From Pseudoalteromonas sp. MMG007 (GTDB lineage: Bacteria > Pseudomonadota > Gammaproteobacteria > Enterobacterales > Alteromonadaceae), in assembly GCF_018100985.1 (NCBI RefSeq), contig NZ_JAGJEI010000011.1, forward strand, positions 1 through 64,000: a DNA stretch of 64,000 nucleotides, read 5' to 3'. The translations under genes and the position numbers were made by a program. Shown piece by piece: positions 32,728-41,277 of this stretch. How positions within the stretch are numbered: the stretch's first letter is position 1; each line of letters begins with the position of its first letter. The notes beneath the pieces are model-generated. The model had not been told where the DNA came from. It ran no database searches and saw only the letters and a list, made by a program, of their open reading frames with translations.

Positions 32728-33861
32728 ATGGACAACTTATTTACAGAAGCTCGTTTTGGGAAAATCAACGCAAGCAATCGCTTTGTAATGGCACCAATGA
32801 GTAGAAACAGGGCAACAGCTGAAGGATTAGCAACGCCTCTTATGGCAACCTATTATGCTCAAAGAGCAACAGCTGGGTTAATTATTTCTGAAGGTATTCA
32901 ACCTAACCAAGTTGGTCAAGGTTTTATGAATTCCCCAGGGCTACATAATTTACAACATGTGAAAAGCTGGCAGCCCATTACTGAAGCAGTACATAAAAGG
33001 GGAGGCAAAATTGTAGCTCAATTGATGCATTCTGGTCGTATTGGACATCCTGAATTATACCCCAGTGCTCATCAATCAATAGCGCCTTCAGCAATTAAAG
33101 CTGCCGGAGACGCTTTTACACCAACAGGGCCAAAGAGCTACCCTACACCAAAAGAAATGACGTTAGATGAAATTACAGCAACCATTGAAGACTTCGCAAA
33201 ATCAGCTGAATTAGCGATTCAGGCCGGTTTTGATGGGGTAGAAATACACGCGGGAAATGGTTTTTTACTTCACCAATTTATGGCAAGTAATACAAATAAT
33301 AGAGCCGATCTATTTGGTGGTAGCGTCAAAAACCGTTTAAGATTTACGCTAAAAGTAGTGGCGGCTGTTACACAAGCTATTGGTGCTAAAAGAGTCGGTA
33401 TTCGTATTTCTCCCGACAATACTTACAATGACATTATTGAACAAGACAGTGAAGTGCTCTACCAAACTCTTATTAGTCAGTTGCCAACTGATCTGGCGTA
33501 TTTGCATATTATGGAAGCGGCTAACCGTGAGCACACCCAGCAGATCCGTAACCAATGGTTAGGTAAGCTTATATTAAACCCTCACAAATCTTGGCAGGAT
33601 GGCCCTGTAACCCCTGCTATTGCATCAGATGTGTTAAATGAAAATTTATGCGATGGTGTGGCATTAGGGGCACTCTTTTTAGCAAACCCTGATTTGGTAG
33701 AACGTACTAAGTTAAATGCTTCTTTTAATAATGTAGATCCCGATACGTTTTATGGTGGCGACGAAACCGGTTATACCGATTATCCTACAATGGTAGATAA
33801 AAGTGCATCGCTATCTGAGAAACAAAGTGAATCTATATTAGAGCGTGTTGAGCTTTCGTGA
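32728..33861 (+). CDS. Old-yellow-enzyme family alkene reductase
   Basis: FMN-dependent NAD(P)H:ene reductase, 377 aa, full length. VMAPMSRNRA near the N-terminus, VAQLMHSGRIGHP near residue 96, GFDGVEIHAGNGFLLHQF near 168-185, and NRADLFGGSVKNRLRF are family motifs. It lacks the His/Asn pair order of NemA in one place (HAGN rather than HGAN), which is a small variation. Last gene of the first cluster operon; it could reduce an unsaturated ring intermediate of the NRPS product. Confidence 0.85.
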   Translation: MDNLFTEARFGKINASNRFVMAPMSRNRATAEGLATPLMATYYAQRATAGLIISEGIQPNQVGQGFMNSPGLHNLQHVKSWQPITEAVHKRGGKIVAQLMHSGRIGHPELYPSAHQSIAPSAIKAAGDAFTPTGPKSYPTPKEMTLDEITATIEDFAKSAELAIQAGFDGVEIHAGNGFLLHQFMASNTNNRADLFGGSVKNRLRFTLKVVAAVTQAIGAKRVGIRISPDNTYNDIIEQDSEVLYQTLISQLPTDLAYLHIMEAANREHTQQIRNQWLGKLILNPHKSWQDGPVTPAIASDVLNENLCDGVALGALFLANPDLVERTKLNASFNNVDPDTFYGGDETGYTDYPTMVDKSASLSEKQSESILERVELS

Positions 33862-34237
33862 TTAATTTTGCAGCTGTAGGTTTGGTAGTTAGGCGAGGCA
33901 GAGTTTATGTCGTGTGATTATTATTCAACGTAAATAGTTGATAATGCTGCGTAAGTTCAAAATATCCGTAGCCCTTAGGTTCGTCCTAGGGGCGATTTAC
34001 TCTTTGCTGCTACATGGATGTAAATAAAAGCCGTGAGTAGGGCGCGGAAGCTTTGCGCTAATTTACTTATTCTTACATAAAGATAAGTTAGTAAGGTGAT
34101 GCAGGAGCGTTACCAAACCTACCAAGTTACAAACCTCGCGCCACGATTAAATCGCTCCTCGATTGAACAAATTTTAATCCACAAAGATCAACATGCCCTA
34201 GATAGAACAAATTTTGCTCCTGAAAGGCCAACTGGCC
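33862..34237. other. Intergenic stretch: weak hairpin and dispersed repeat
   Basis: This is the gap between the converging reductase and marR genes. A CCCTTAGG...CCTAGGGG stem at about 33972-33992 without a T-run may end the reductase transcript. A degenerate copy of the cluster operator (TTCTTACATAAAGAT, 34070-34084) and a dispersed repeat (34093-34174) follow. No gene is seen. Confidence 0.55.
34093..34174 (-). repeat. Dispersed repeat, copy A
   Basis: About three quarters of the bases match the reverse complement of 44390-44472 over some 82 bp. Shared blocks are GCAGGAGC, TTACC, CTCGCGCC, GATTAAAT and GAACAAA. A second partial match (CCCTAGATAGAACAAA) lies at 34196-34211. The two copies flank the marR-NRPS-RND part of the cluster in inverted orientation. 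Confidence 0.65.
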
Positions 34238-34239
34238 TT
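34224..34239 (-). terminator. Weak terminator at the end of marR
   Basis: AAGGCC-AACT-GGCCTT overlaps the marR stop codon. On the minus strand the stem is followed by a short T-run (TTTC). It is the only candidate end for the marR transcript. Confidence 0.45.
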
Positions 34240-34744
34240 ATTTATAAGTAGAGCTAGAAAGGCCTAAAAGTAATTTTTTAAGTAATACTGCGAGTTGCTG
34301 CTGCTCCGACTTATCTAAAGGTGACAATAAAGACTGCCCTTTTGCGATATGCTCCTCTACAACCTGATCAATCAATTGGAAACCTTTCTCTGTTAAAGAC
34401 ACCATAACGCCTCGACGGTCATTAGGATCAGAGCTGCGTGCAACCAAGTCTTTAGCTTCTAGTTTATCGATACGGTTTGTCATTGAGCCTGAGGTTAGCA
34501 TTAATGTCTGCAATAGTTGGTTTGGACTCAATGTAAACGGTTTTCCTGAACGCCTAATTGTCGCTAATACATCAAATTCGCCACCATTGAGGCCAAAACG
34601 GCCAAATACAGTTTGTAATTCTTTGCAAAACATTGCATCGGTACGAACGAGTCGGCCCATAACTCCCATAGGTGAAGGGTCTAAATCAGGTCTTTCTTTA
34701 TTCCACTGGGCTATAACGACGTCAACAAGATCATTTTTCATCAT
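34238..34744 (-). CDS. MarR-family regulator, PecS-like
   Basis: 168 aa winged-helix DNA-binding protein. The N-terminus with IAQWNKERPDLDPSPMGVMG parallels PecS (QW..ERPDLD..PM..G). The recognition region LTSGSMTNRIDKLEAKDLVA lies at about residues 84-103 and the wing has DPNDRRGVMVSLT. PecS represses indigoidine and virulence genes in Dickeya and responds to urate and oxidants. The gene is divergent from the NRPS, with an operator-like palindrome in the shared region 34745-34971, so it likely controls itself and the cluster. Confidence 0.88.
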   Translation of the reverse strand: MMKNDLVDVVIAQWNKERPDLDPSPMGVMGRLVRTDAMFCKELQTVFGRFGLNGGEFDVLATIRRSGKPFTLSPNQLLQTLMLTSGSMTNRIDKLEAKDLVARSSDPNDRRGVMVSLTEKGFQLIDQVVEEHIAKGQSLLSPLDKSEQQQLAVLLKKLLLGLSSSTYK

Positions 34745-34820
34745 ATCTACTACTCTAATTTAAATTGATAAACCAATATAACTCACAACAACCTCTACAA
34801 CAAGACTCATCACAACAAGC

Positions 34821-34866
34821 ATCTTCACATAAAGATACTTGACATTGAGATTGTATGTATTATCTT
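34821..34866 (+). promoter_or_regulatory. NRPS promoter with MarR-type operator
   Basis: ATCTTCACATAAAGAT (34821-34836), then AC and TTGACA (34839-34844), then TATCTT (34861-34866) after 16 bp. The site lies 77 bp upstream of the divergent marR start, so one operator could serve both directions. Arrangement identical to 30271. Confidence 0.78.
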
Positions 34867-34971
34867 TTACCTAACTTTGTTACATGAGAGTTATGTGTGG
34901 TACTCATTTTTAACAAGGCAATTCAAAAATTAGTCATCTATAAAATTTTAAATAAAGGAATAGGCATAGAA

Positions 34972-37900
34972 ATGAAACTACATAACCAACTAAATCGAAC
35001 CGAAAACCTTGAGCAAGATCAGATATCTTTTTTGGGAGAAAGTGATACTCGAACATTGTTTGATTTAATTCAAAAGCAAATTATTGAAACACCTGATGAA
35101 ACTGCAGTAATTAGTAACCAAGGAGATTGGAGCTATAAAATGCTGGATAAAAAATCAGCTAACATTGCCTCTTTACTCCATCAGCATGGTGCTAAGCAAG
35201 GTGAATATGTTGGTTTGTTTGTCGATCCATCGCCTGACTTAATTTTTGGTGTGTGGGGAGCTATTTATGCAGGATGCGGATACCTTCCACTGTCTCCTGA
35301 ATACCCTGAAAAACGTATTAGCTATATGCTAAAAGACTCTAAAGCGCGCTTAGTTTTAACCCAAGCACATTTAAAAGAGCAAATTACTGCATTGGTTAGC
35401 AGCGACATTACTGTGATTTCAATAGATGATGTTGATGATAATACGTCATATTATGCGCCACTATCACAAGATAGCCTTGCTTATATGATTTACACCTCTG
35501 GAAGCACAGGTGATCCAAAAGGCGTCATCATTGAACATAGCAGTATTGTTAATCAGCTTCTGTGGCTAAAAGAAGAGCATAGCTTTAGCCAATCAACTCG
35601 TATTGTACAAAAAACGCCTTTTAGCTTTGATGCAGCCCAATGGGAGATTTTAGCTAATGCAATCGGTATTTGTGTTGTTACAAGTGAAGTAGGAATGTAT
35701 CGCGATCCGCTTGCACTTATTGATTTAATCATTGAAAAACAAGTGACCGTTTTGCAATGTGTTCCTACCCTTTTACAAGCCTTGCTTGATTCGCCTTGTA
35801 TTCAATTGTGCAACTCATTGTCTCACGTGTTCAGTGGGGGTGAAACGCTTACTAAACAGCTCGCCTTACAATTTTTTGAAACACTGCCTGAAAAAGATCT
35901 AATCAATTTATATGGGCCAACAGAATGCACAATAAATTCATCCAGCCATAAAGTAACGCCTCATACTTTAGAGCAAGCGTTTGATGCAATTACTATTGGT
36001 AAGCCTGTAGCCAATACTCACTACTATATACTTGATGAACAGTTAAACTTAGTTGATGAGGGTGAATCTGGTGAGCTTTATATTAGTGGTGTGCAGGTTG
36101 CTAGAGGTTATTTAAACCGTAACGATACAACGCTCGAAAGATTTATATCTAATCCTCACAATAGCGAGCCTATGCATAATACGCTCTATCGCAGTGGTGA
36201 TATTGTAAAACGTGATAAAGAAGGTAACACACACTTTTTAGGTCGCGCCGATAATCAAATTAAATTACGTGGTTACCGTGTAGAGCTTGATGAAATTAGA
36301 CTTGCCATTGAAAAGCATGATTGGATAAAAAATGCCGCAATGGTTGTAAAAAATGATCAGCGTACCGGTTTTCAAAATCTTATTGCATGCATTGAATTAA
36401 ATCATCGTGAAGCCGCTTTAATGGATCAAGGCAAGCAGAGTGAACACCATCAATCTAAAAAAAGTAAATTACAAGTTAAAGCACAACTCTCTAATGCTGG
36501 ATTTAGACAACCACAAGCGCTGTTAAACTTACCCGTATTTAATTTACCAAATAAAAACGCATCAAAAGAGCAAACTGAAACTGTTTTTGCTCGTAAAACT
36601 TATCGTTACTTTGATGGTGGAAATGTGTGTGAGCAAGAAATACTTAACTTACTCAAAAAACAAAAATCAGAGATCCCTACACGCCCTGTCAGCGCATTAG
36701 AATATGATGAATTTGGTCAAATCATGAGATATTTTGGCCAGTTTAAAAGCAAGCAACGCTTACTGCCCAAGTATGGCTATGCATCTCCAGGCGCCCTGTA
36801 TGCTACGCAGTTATTTTTAGAAATACATAATTTATTTAATTTAAAATCGGGTATTTATTATTATCACCCTGAACTACATACCCTGCATCTTGTACGCTCA
36901 TTAGCGCCTGCAAGCACGGTTAAATTAACTTGCCATTTTTTAGGTAAACAATCAGCTATAGAACCTGTATATCAAAATAATATATTAGAAGTTTTAGAAA
37001 TGGAAACAGGCCATATGCTTGGCTTATTTGATCATATTTTACCTCAGTTTGGCCTTTCAATTGGCGCTGCTAGTTTTGACAATGAATACCAAGATTACTT
37101 AGCTGTTCACGAAGATGACGCCTACTTAGGAAGTTTTGATATTAGCCAACATAGCGAAACTGACTCGCTTTCAAATGTTGAGACCTTAGTGCAAATTCAA
37201 AATGTAGATGGTTTAAATTCAGGACAATACACCGTTCAAGATAATCAGCTGACACCCCTTTCTGATCAGCTAATTGAAAAGAAAAAAGTGATTGCCATTA
37301 ATCAGCAAGTCTATGATAGAGCTTCTTTTGGTATTTCTTTACTTAATCATTCTACAACGGCTTGGCGACACTATATTGATTTAGGTCGTAAGTTACAGCA
37401 GTTACAAATGAACGACTTAAACATAGGTTTAATGTCTTCTGGTTATAGCTCAAAATCTGGTAATAATTTACCTTCAGCCAATCGTATTGAAGAAATTTTA
37501 TCTGATGCGAACTGTACAATGAAACCATTTTATTTTTGCATTGGTGGAAAAATTTCAGAAGAGCAAAAGCGCAGTGAAGGTATGAAAGAAGACGCTATAC
37601 ATATGCGTGGCCCCCTTGAAATATTGAATCATGATTTACAAAATTCGCTACCTAGCTATATGGTACCTAATAAAATTATAACTTTTGCTGAATTCCCACA
37701 AACAGCGAATGGGAAAGTCGATTATCTCGCTCTAAAAAATTCAGAGAAACTTAATAATATTGAAAATAAGGCTGCCTACATTGAGCCTCGAAATAAATTA
37801 GAAGAGAAAATAGCTGATATTTGGCTCCATGTTATGAAATGGGACAAAGTATCAGTCCAAGATAATTTTTTTGAAAGTGGTGGAAACTCTTTAACAGCCG

Positions 37901-38850
37901 TTACATTTATGAATACTTTAAATAAAGAGTTGAGCATTAGTATCCCAATGCAAGCTATCTTTCAAGCCCCCACTATTGAAGCACTTGCTCTTTATATTAA
38001 GCAAAACGATAACAGCTCACATAGTCGGTTGATTAATTTAAATAACTCTACACAAAAATCGCGAATTTTCTGCTGGCCTGGTTTAGGTGGGTATCCAATG
38101 AGCTTAAAACCTTTAGCTGAAAAAGTGGCCGATGAAGCGACGTTTATTGCGGTGCAAGCGCATGGCCTTAATTGTGATGAAGTTCCTTACGATACAATAC
38201 AAGAAATGGCAGAAGCTGATATCAAGCTAATCAAAAATGAGCAACCAACGGGTCCTTATACGTTATGGGGATACTCTTTTGGGGCGCGTGTTGCATTTGA
38301 AGTGGCGCATCAACTTGAAGCAAGTGGCGAGACCGTGGAAGCACTTTATCTCATTGCACCAGGCTCACCTAATCTACCTCAGTATTCACAAAAAGAGCAG
38401 ACACCTTGTTTTACTTCTCCTGCATTTGTCACCATTTTATTTTCAGTGTTCTTTCAAAAAATACAAGGCCCGGTATTAGAACAATGTTTATCGACAGTGA
38501 CTAATAAACAACAGTTTATTGACTTTGTATGTACGAATCATCGCACTTTGAATCGAGATGTTGTCAGTAAAATCATAGAAGTAGTAATGCGCACTTATGA
38601 GTTTAAATATACATTCACAGAGTTGCTTGAACGCCAAGTAAAAGCACCAAAAGTGATATTTAAAGCACAAGGAGATGATTATTCATTTATTGAAAACATT
38701 CCTGAGTACAACGAAAAAGAAGCGATAACACAACACTTACAAGCAGATCATTACGCATTATTAAAACATCAAGGTGTTGATGAGCTGTTTAATAGCATTG
38801 TGCAATCTCAAGGTTCTTACGAGAGCCATCGTTCATTATTAATAGCGTAA
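34972..38850 (+). CDS. Indigoidine-synthetase-type NRPS (A-Ox-T-TE)
   Basis: 1292 aa from MKLHNQLNRTENLEQDQISF (AAAGGA upstream; an earlier in-frame ATG at 34897 lacks a site). The A domain has MIYTSGSTGDPKG near residue 175, FDAAQWE, LYGPTEC and LYRSGDIV...LRGYRVE. The oxidase (nitroreductase/McbC-like) domain, about 536-866, is inserted before the last A motif. The T domain Ser973 lies in FFESGGNSL. The TE domain has GYSFG (Ser about 1102) and a late His in ADHYALL. The hand-read specificity code D-A-W-Q-F-G-L-I-N fits L-glutamine as in BpsA/IndC. The expected product is the blue pigment indigoidine or its monomer. A phosphopantetheinyl transferase is not in the window. Confidence 0.93.
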   Translation: MKLHNQLNRTENLEQDQISFLGESDTRTLFDLIQKQIIETPDETAVISNQGDWSYKMLDKKSANIASLLHQHGAKQGEYVGLFVDPSPDLIFGVWGAIYAGCGYLPLSPEYPEKRISYMLKDSKARLVLTQAHLKEQITALVSSDITVISIDDVDDNTSYYAPLSQDSLAYMIYTSGSTGDPKGVIIEHSSIVNQLLWLKEEHSFSQSTRIVQKTPFSFDAAQWEILANAIGICVVTSEVGMYRDPLALIDLIIEKQVTVLQCVPTLLQALLDSPCIQLCNSLSHVFSGGETLTKQLALQFFETLPEKDLINLYGPTECTINSSSHKVTPHTLEQAFDAITIGKPVANTHYYILDEQLNLVDEGESGELYISGVQVARGYLNRNDTTLERFISNPHNSEPMHNTLYRSGDIVKRDKEGNTHFLGRADNQIKLRGYRVELDEIRLAIEKHDWIKNAAMVVKNDQRTGFQNLIACIELNHREAALMDQGKQSEHHQSKKSKLQVKAQLSNAGFRQPQALLNLPVFNLPNKNASKEQTETVFARKTYRYFDGGNVCEQEILNLLKKQKSEIPTRPVSALEYDEFGQIMRYFGQFKSKQRLLPKYGYASPGALYATQLFLEIHNLFNLKSGIYYYHPELHTLHLVRSLAPASTVKLTCHFLGKQSAIEPVYQNNILEVLEMETGHMLGLFDHILPQFGLSIGAASFDNEYQDYLAVHEDDAYLGSFDISQHSETDSLSNVETLVQIQNVDGLNSGQYTVQDNQLTPLSDQLIEKKKVIAINQQVYDRASFGISLLNHSTTAWRHYIDLGRKLQQLQMNDLNIGLMSSGYSSKSGNNLPSANRIEEILSDANCTMKPFYFCIGGKISEEQKRSEGMKEDAIHMRGPLEILNHDLQNSLPSYMVPNKIITFAEFPQTANGKVDYLALKNSEKLNNIENKAAYIEPRNKLEEKIADIWLHVMKWDKVSVQDNFFESGGNSLTAVTFMNTLNKELSISIPMQAIFQAPTIEALALYIKQNDNSSHSRLINLNNSTQKSRIFCWPGLGGYPMSLKPLAEKVADEATFIAVQAHGLNCDEVPYDTIQEMAEADIKLIKNEQPTGPYTLWGYSFGARVAFEVAHQLEASGETVEALYLIAPGSPNLPQYSQKEQTPCFTSPAFVTILFSVFFQKIQGPVLEQCLSTVTNKQQFIDFVCTNHRTLNRDVVSKIIEVVMRTYEFKYTFTELLERQVKAPKVIFKAQGDDYSFIENIPEYNEKEAITQHLQADHYALLKHQGVDELFNSIVQSQGSYESHRSLLIA

Positions 38851-38859
38851 GGACGCAAT

Positions 38860-39084
38860 ATGCCGCATATCAACATACATTATTTTGATTCTCACGTATC
38901 CAGTTCCACCAAGAATAGGCTCGTGAAAAAAATTTCGGCACTGATAAGTAAAGAGTTTAAATGCAATAACGACTTTATTTCAATCGCACTGCATGCAGAG
39001 CAACCGAAAAATTGGCAACAACGTGTTTATAACAAACATATCATTCAGCAAAAACATAAATTAATTAAAAAACCAAATTATTAG
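38860..39084 (+). CDS. PptA-like 4-oxalocrotonate tautomerase homologue
   Basis: 74 aa, starting MPHINIHYFDSHVSSSTKNR; the Pro directly after Met is the catalytic residue of the superfamily. The whole length resembles E. coli PptA (MPHIDIKCF..., DSSISIALQQ..., ending near LIKKPGY; here ISIALHAEQPKNWQ and LIKKPNY). It lies 9 bp after the NRPS with AAGGAC as ribosome site and 12 bp before psuG, so it is in the same operon. It could isomerise the keto/enol or imine form of the glutamine-derived ring. Confidence 0.82.
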   Translation: MPHINIHYFDSHVSSSTKNRLVKKISALISKEFKCNNDFISIALHAEQPKNWQQRVYNKHIIQQKHKLIKKPNY

Positions 39085-39096
39085 AGGAGAAATAAA

Positions 39097-40041
39097 ATGA
39101 ACAATACAAAGATAAATCTTGTTATTAAGCCTGAAATTAAACGGGCTCTTGAGTTAGGGCTTGCGGTCGTGGCGCTTGAGTCTAATGTTATAACGCATGG
39201 CTTAGATTACCCTGAAAATAAACACACCGCGTTACAAGTAGAAGCAGCAGTTCGTGAGTCGGGTGCAATCCCTGCAACCATTGGAGTCGCTAATGGTAAA
39301 TTACTAATTGGTATGGATGAAAGTGAAATTGAGTTATTTGCAACAACCGCAAATATACCTAAAGTCAGCACGCGTGACTTACCCGTTGTATTAGCGACTA
39401 AGCAATTGGGTGCAACCACCGTTGCCTCATCTATTATTGCAGCTGAGTTAGCAGGAATATGCTTTTTTGCATCTGCCGGCATTGGTGGCGTTCATAGAGG
39501 AGCAAACAATACGATGGATATTTCTTCAGATCTTATGCAATTTACACGTTCACGGGTTGCCGTTGTATGTGCTGGTGCAAAAAACATACTCGATCTAGGT
39601 TTAACACTTGAATACTTAGAGACCCACAATGTCCCTATTATATCTTATCAATTTGATGATTTCCCTGCATTTTACTGTCGCTCAAGTGGCTATAAAGCAC
39701 CACAACGGATAGATGATGCATCTATTTTAGCCGACATAATTGAAACCCAATGGCTGCTTGATAATAAGCGCAGTGTATTAATTACAACACCCACTAAGCT
39801 CGAAGATGCCATTGATAGTGATGATGTTAATGATGCTATCAACGCGGCAATTAGCTCGGCTCAAGCGCAAGGGATCAGTGGAAATAAAGTCACTAAGTAC
39901 ATTATGAAAGCAATTGATGAAGTAACTAAAGGGCGTTCAGCTAAAGCTAACAGTGCCGTTTTGATCAATACAGCGCGTGTTGCAGGGCATTTAGCTGTTG
40001 CCCATGCAAAGCAATCTAGTAATAAAAGAGAAGTAGCGTAA
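39097..40041 (+). CDS. Pseudouridine-5'-phosphate glycosidase / IndA family protein
   Basis: 314 aa. PsuG enzymes reversibly join a pyrimidine to ribose 5-phosphate through a C-C bond. [18 protein letters not shown] at residues about 24-41, [14 protein letters not shown] near 126, DISSDL with the metal-binding Asp near 143, and [17 protein letters not shown] with the Schiff-base Lys near 165 are all present. Homologues (IndA) accompany indigoidine synthetases. It lacks a linked IndB-type HAD phosphatase here. RBS AGAGGAG is strong. Confidence 0.9.
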   Translation: MNNTKINLVIKPEIKRALELGLAVVALESNVITHGLDYPENKHTALQVEAAVRESGAIPATIGVANGKLLIGMDESEIELFATTANIPKVSTRDLPVVLATKQLGATTVASSIIAAELAGICFFASAGIGGVHRGANNTMDISSDLMQFTRSRVAVVCAGAKNILDLGLTLEYLETHNVPIISYQFDDFPAFYCRSSGYKAPQRIDDASILADIIETQWLLDNKRSVLITTPTKLEDAIDSDDVNDAINAAISSAQAQGISGNKVTKYIMKAIDEVTKGRSAKANSAVLINTARVAGHLAVAHAKQSSNKREVA

Positions 40042-40047
40042 AAATAA

Positions 40048-40124
40048 TGGGTGAAGTTTATTGACAAATTTTTTTAATTATATATCTTTATATAAAGATA
40101 CTTTACATAAACAAACTTCACCCA
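40048..40124 (+). promoter_or_regulatory. RND-pump promoter region: operator nested in a longer inverted repeat
   Basis: TATCTTTATATAAAGATA (40083-40100) is an 18-bp perfect palindrome, followed by C and TTTACA (40102-40107). A second -35-like TTGACA lies at 40061-40066. Around it TGGGTGAAGTTT (40048-40059) and AAACTTCACCCA (40113-40124) form 12-bp perfect arms. The palindrome matches the sites at 30271 and 34821 and should bind the same regulator. The adaptor ATG follows at 40162 after AAGGAG. Confidence 0.75.
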
Positions 40125-40161
40125 AGCATATTACCTACTAGATGCACACAAGGAGCTAATT

Positions 40162-41277
40162 ATGAATTTCATTCCATGGATTACAACGACAGGCATACTA
40201 GCAATTTTAATAGCGGGCAGCTTTGCAGTTAAAAGTAACATCATTGATGCGCGCAGCAATATAGGCAATGAACAATCGGCTAATGTCGAAGCTATGTATG
40301 TAGAAAAAGTTGCTCATCAGTCACATATAGATATTAGCGGTATCGTAAAAGCCCCTAAAACATTATCGTTAATTAATGAATCAGCAGGTAAAGTTACAAA
40401 ACTCTATTTGCAATCTGGCGGTATTACTTATGCAGGTGATACGTTACTCGAAATAGAACACGAGGAGGAAAAAGCACAACTGCAAATAGCTAAATCACGC
40501 TTTGAACTACAAAACACCACCGTAAAGAGATATAAAAGCCTTTATAATTCAAATAAATTGAGCGCTCAGCAATTAGATGAATCAACGGCTTTACTTGCTC
40601 AATACCAAGCAGAAATAAATCTACTCTCAGCTAAAATTGCTAAAAAAGTGATTACAGCACCATTTACAGCCCGCGTTGGTATACATGACTTGCAAGTCGG
40701 TCAGTTTTTACCTGCTAATACAAATCTAACTCAGCTCATTGGTATTGAAAAATATATGTGGGTCGATTTTTCTCTCCCGCAAACCTATACAGAGCTAGCA
40801 ATTAATACGCCGGTAGTATTAACGCTACTTGATGACACACAGACAGAAATAATTGCACAAGTAGCTTCTGTTGCACCAGAAATGTCAAAACACTCAAGAC
40901 AGCTGAAATACCGTGCAAAAATTACATTAGGAAATACTAAACTAAATTCAAATCAACTCGTTAAAATTAAGGTACCTATTGGCAACAAAAAAGAGGTTGT
41001 TGCGATCCCATATTTAGCAGTTATTAAAGGCAAATTAGGGAACTATGTATATTTATTAAATAAAGACGAGGAAGGAAAAACATACGCTAAGCGTACACAA
41101 GTTGAATTAGGCGAACGTATTGGGGATCTCGTTATGATCACCAATGGCTTAACCTCAGGCGCATTAATCGCAAGTCATGGAGCATTTAAATTGCGTGACG
41201 GTTTAAGGGCATACTTGCTTAATTCAGAGCGTACTGTAGCTATGGAAGATACGTTATCTCCTAAGGTATCATTATGA
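40162..41277 (+). CDS. RND efflux periplasmic adaptor
   Basis: 371 aa membrane-fusion protein. It has an N-terminal membrane anchor (about residues 5-22), biotinyl-lipoyl halves around SAGKVTKLYLQSGGITYAGD and KKVITAPFTARVGIHDLQVG, a helical hairpin between them, and a beta-barrel/membrane-proximal end. It bridges the inner-membrane pump to an outer-membrane channel that is not encoded nearby. Its stop overlaps the pump start by 4 bp (ATGA). Likely exports the cluster product or protects the cell from it. Confidence 0.92.
   Translation: MNFIPWITTTGILAILIAGSFAVKSNIIDARSNIGNEQSANVEAMYVEKVAHQSHIDISGIVKAPKTLSLINESAGKVTKLYLQSGGITYAGDTLLEIEHEEEKAQLQIAKSRFELQNTTVKRYKSLYNSNKLSAQQLDESTALLAQYQAEINLLSAKIAKKVITAPFTARVGIHDLQVGQFLPANTNLTQLIGIEKYMWVDFSLPQTYTELAINTPVVLTLLDDTQTEIIAQVASVAPEMSKHSRQLKYRAKITLGNTKLNSNQLVKIKVPIGNKKEVVAIPYLAVIKGKLGNYVYLLNKDEEGKTYAKRTQVELGERIGDLVMITNGLTSGALIASHGAFKLRDGLRAYLLNSERTVAMEDTLSPKVSL

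Noticed and set aside
34070..34084. TTCTTACATAAAGAT, similar to the cluster operator
   Set aside because: One base shorter, palindrome broken, not followed by TTGACA, and placed between convergent genes; kept only as a remark.
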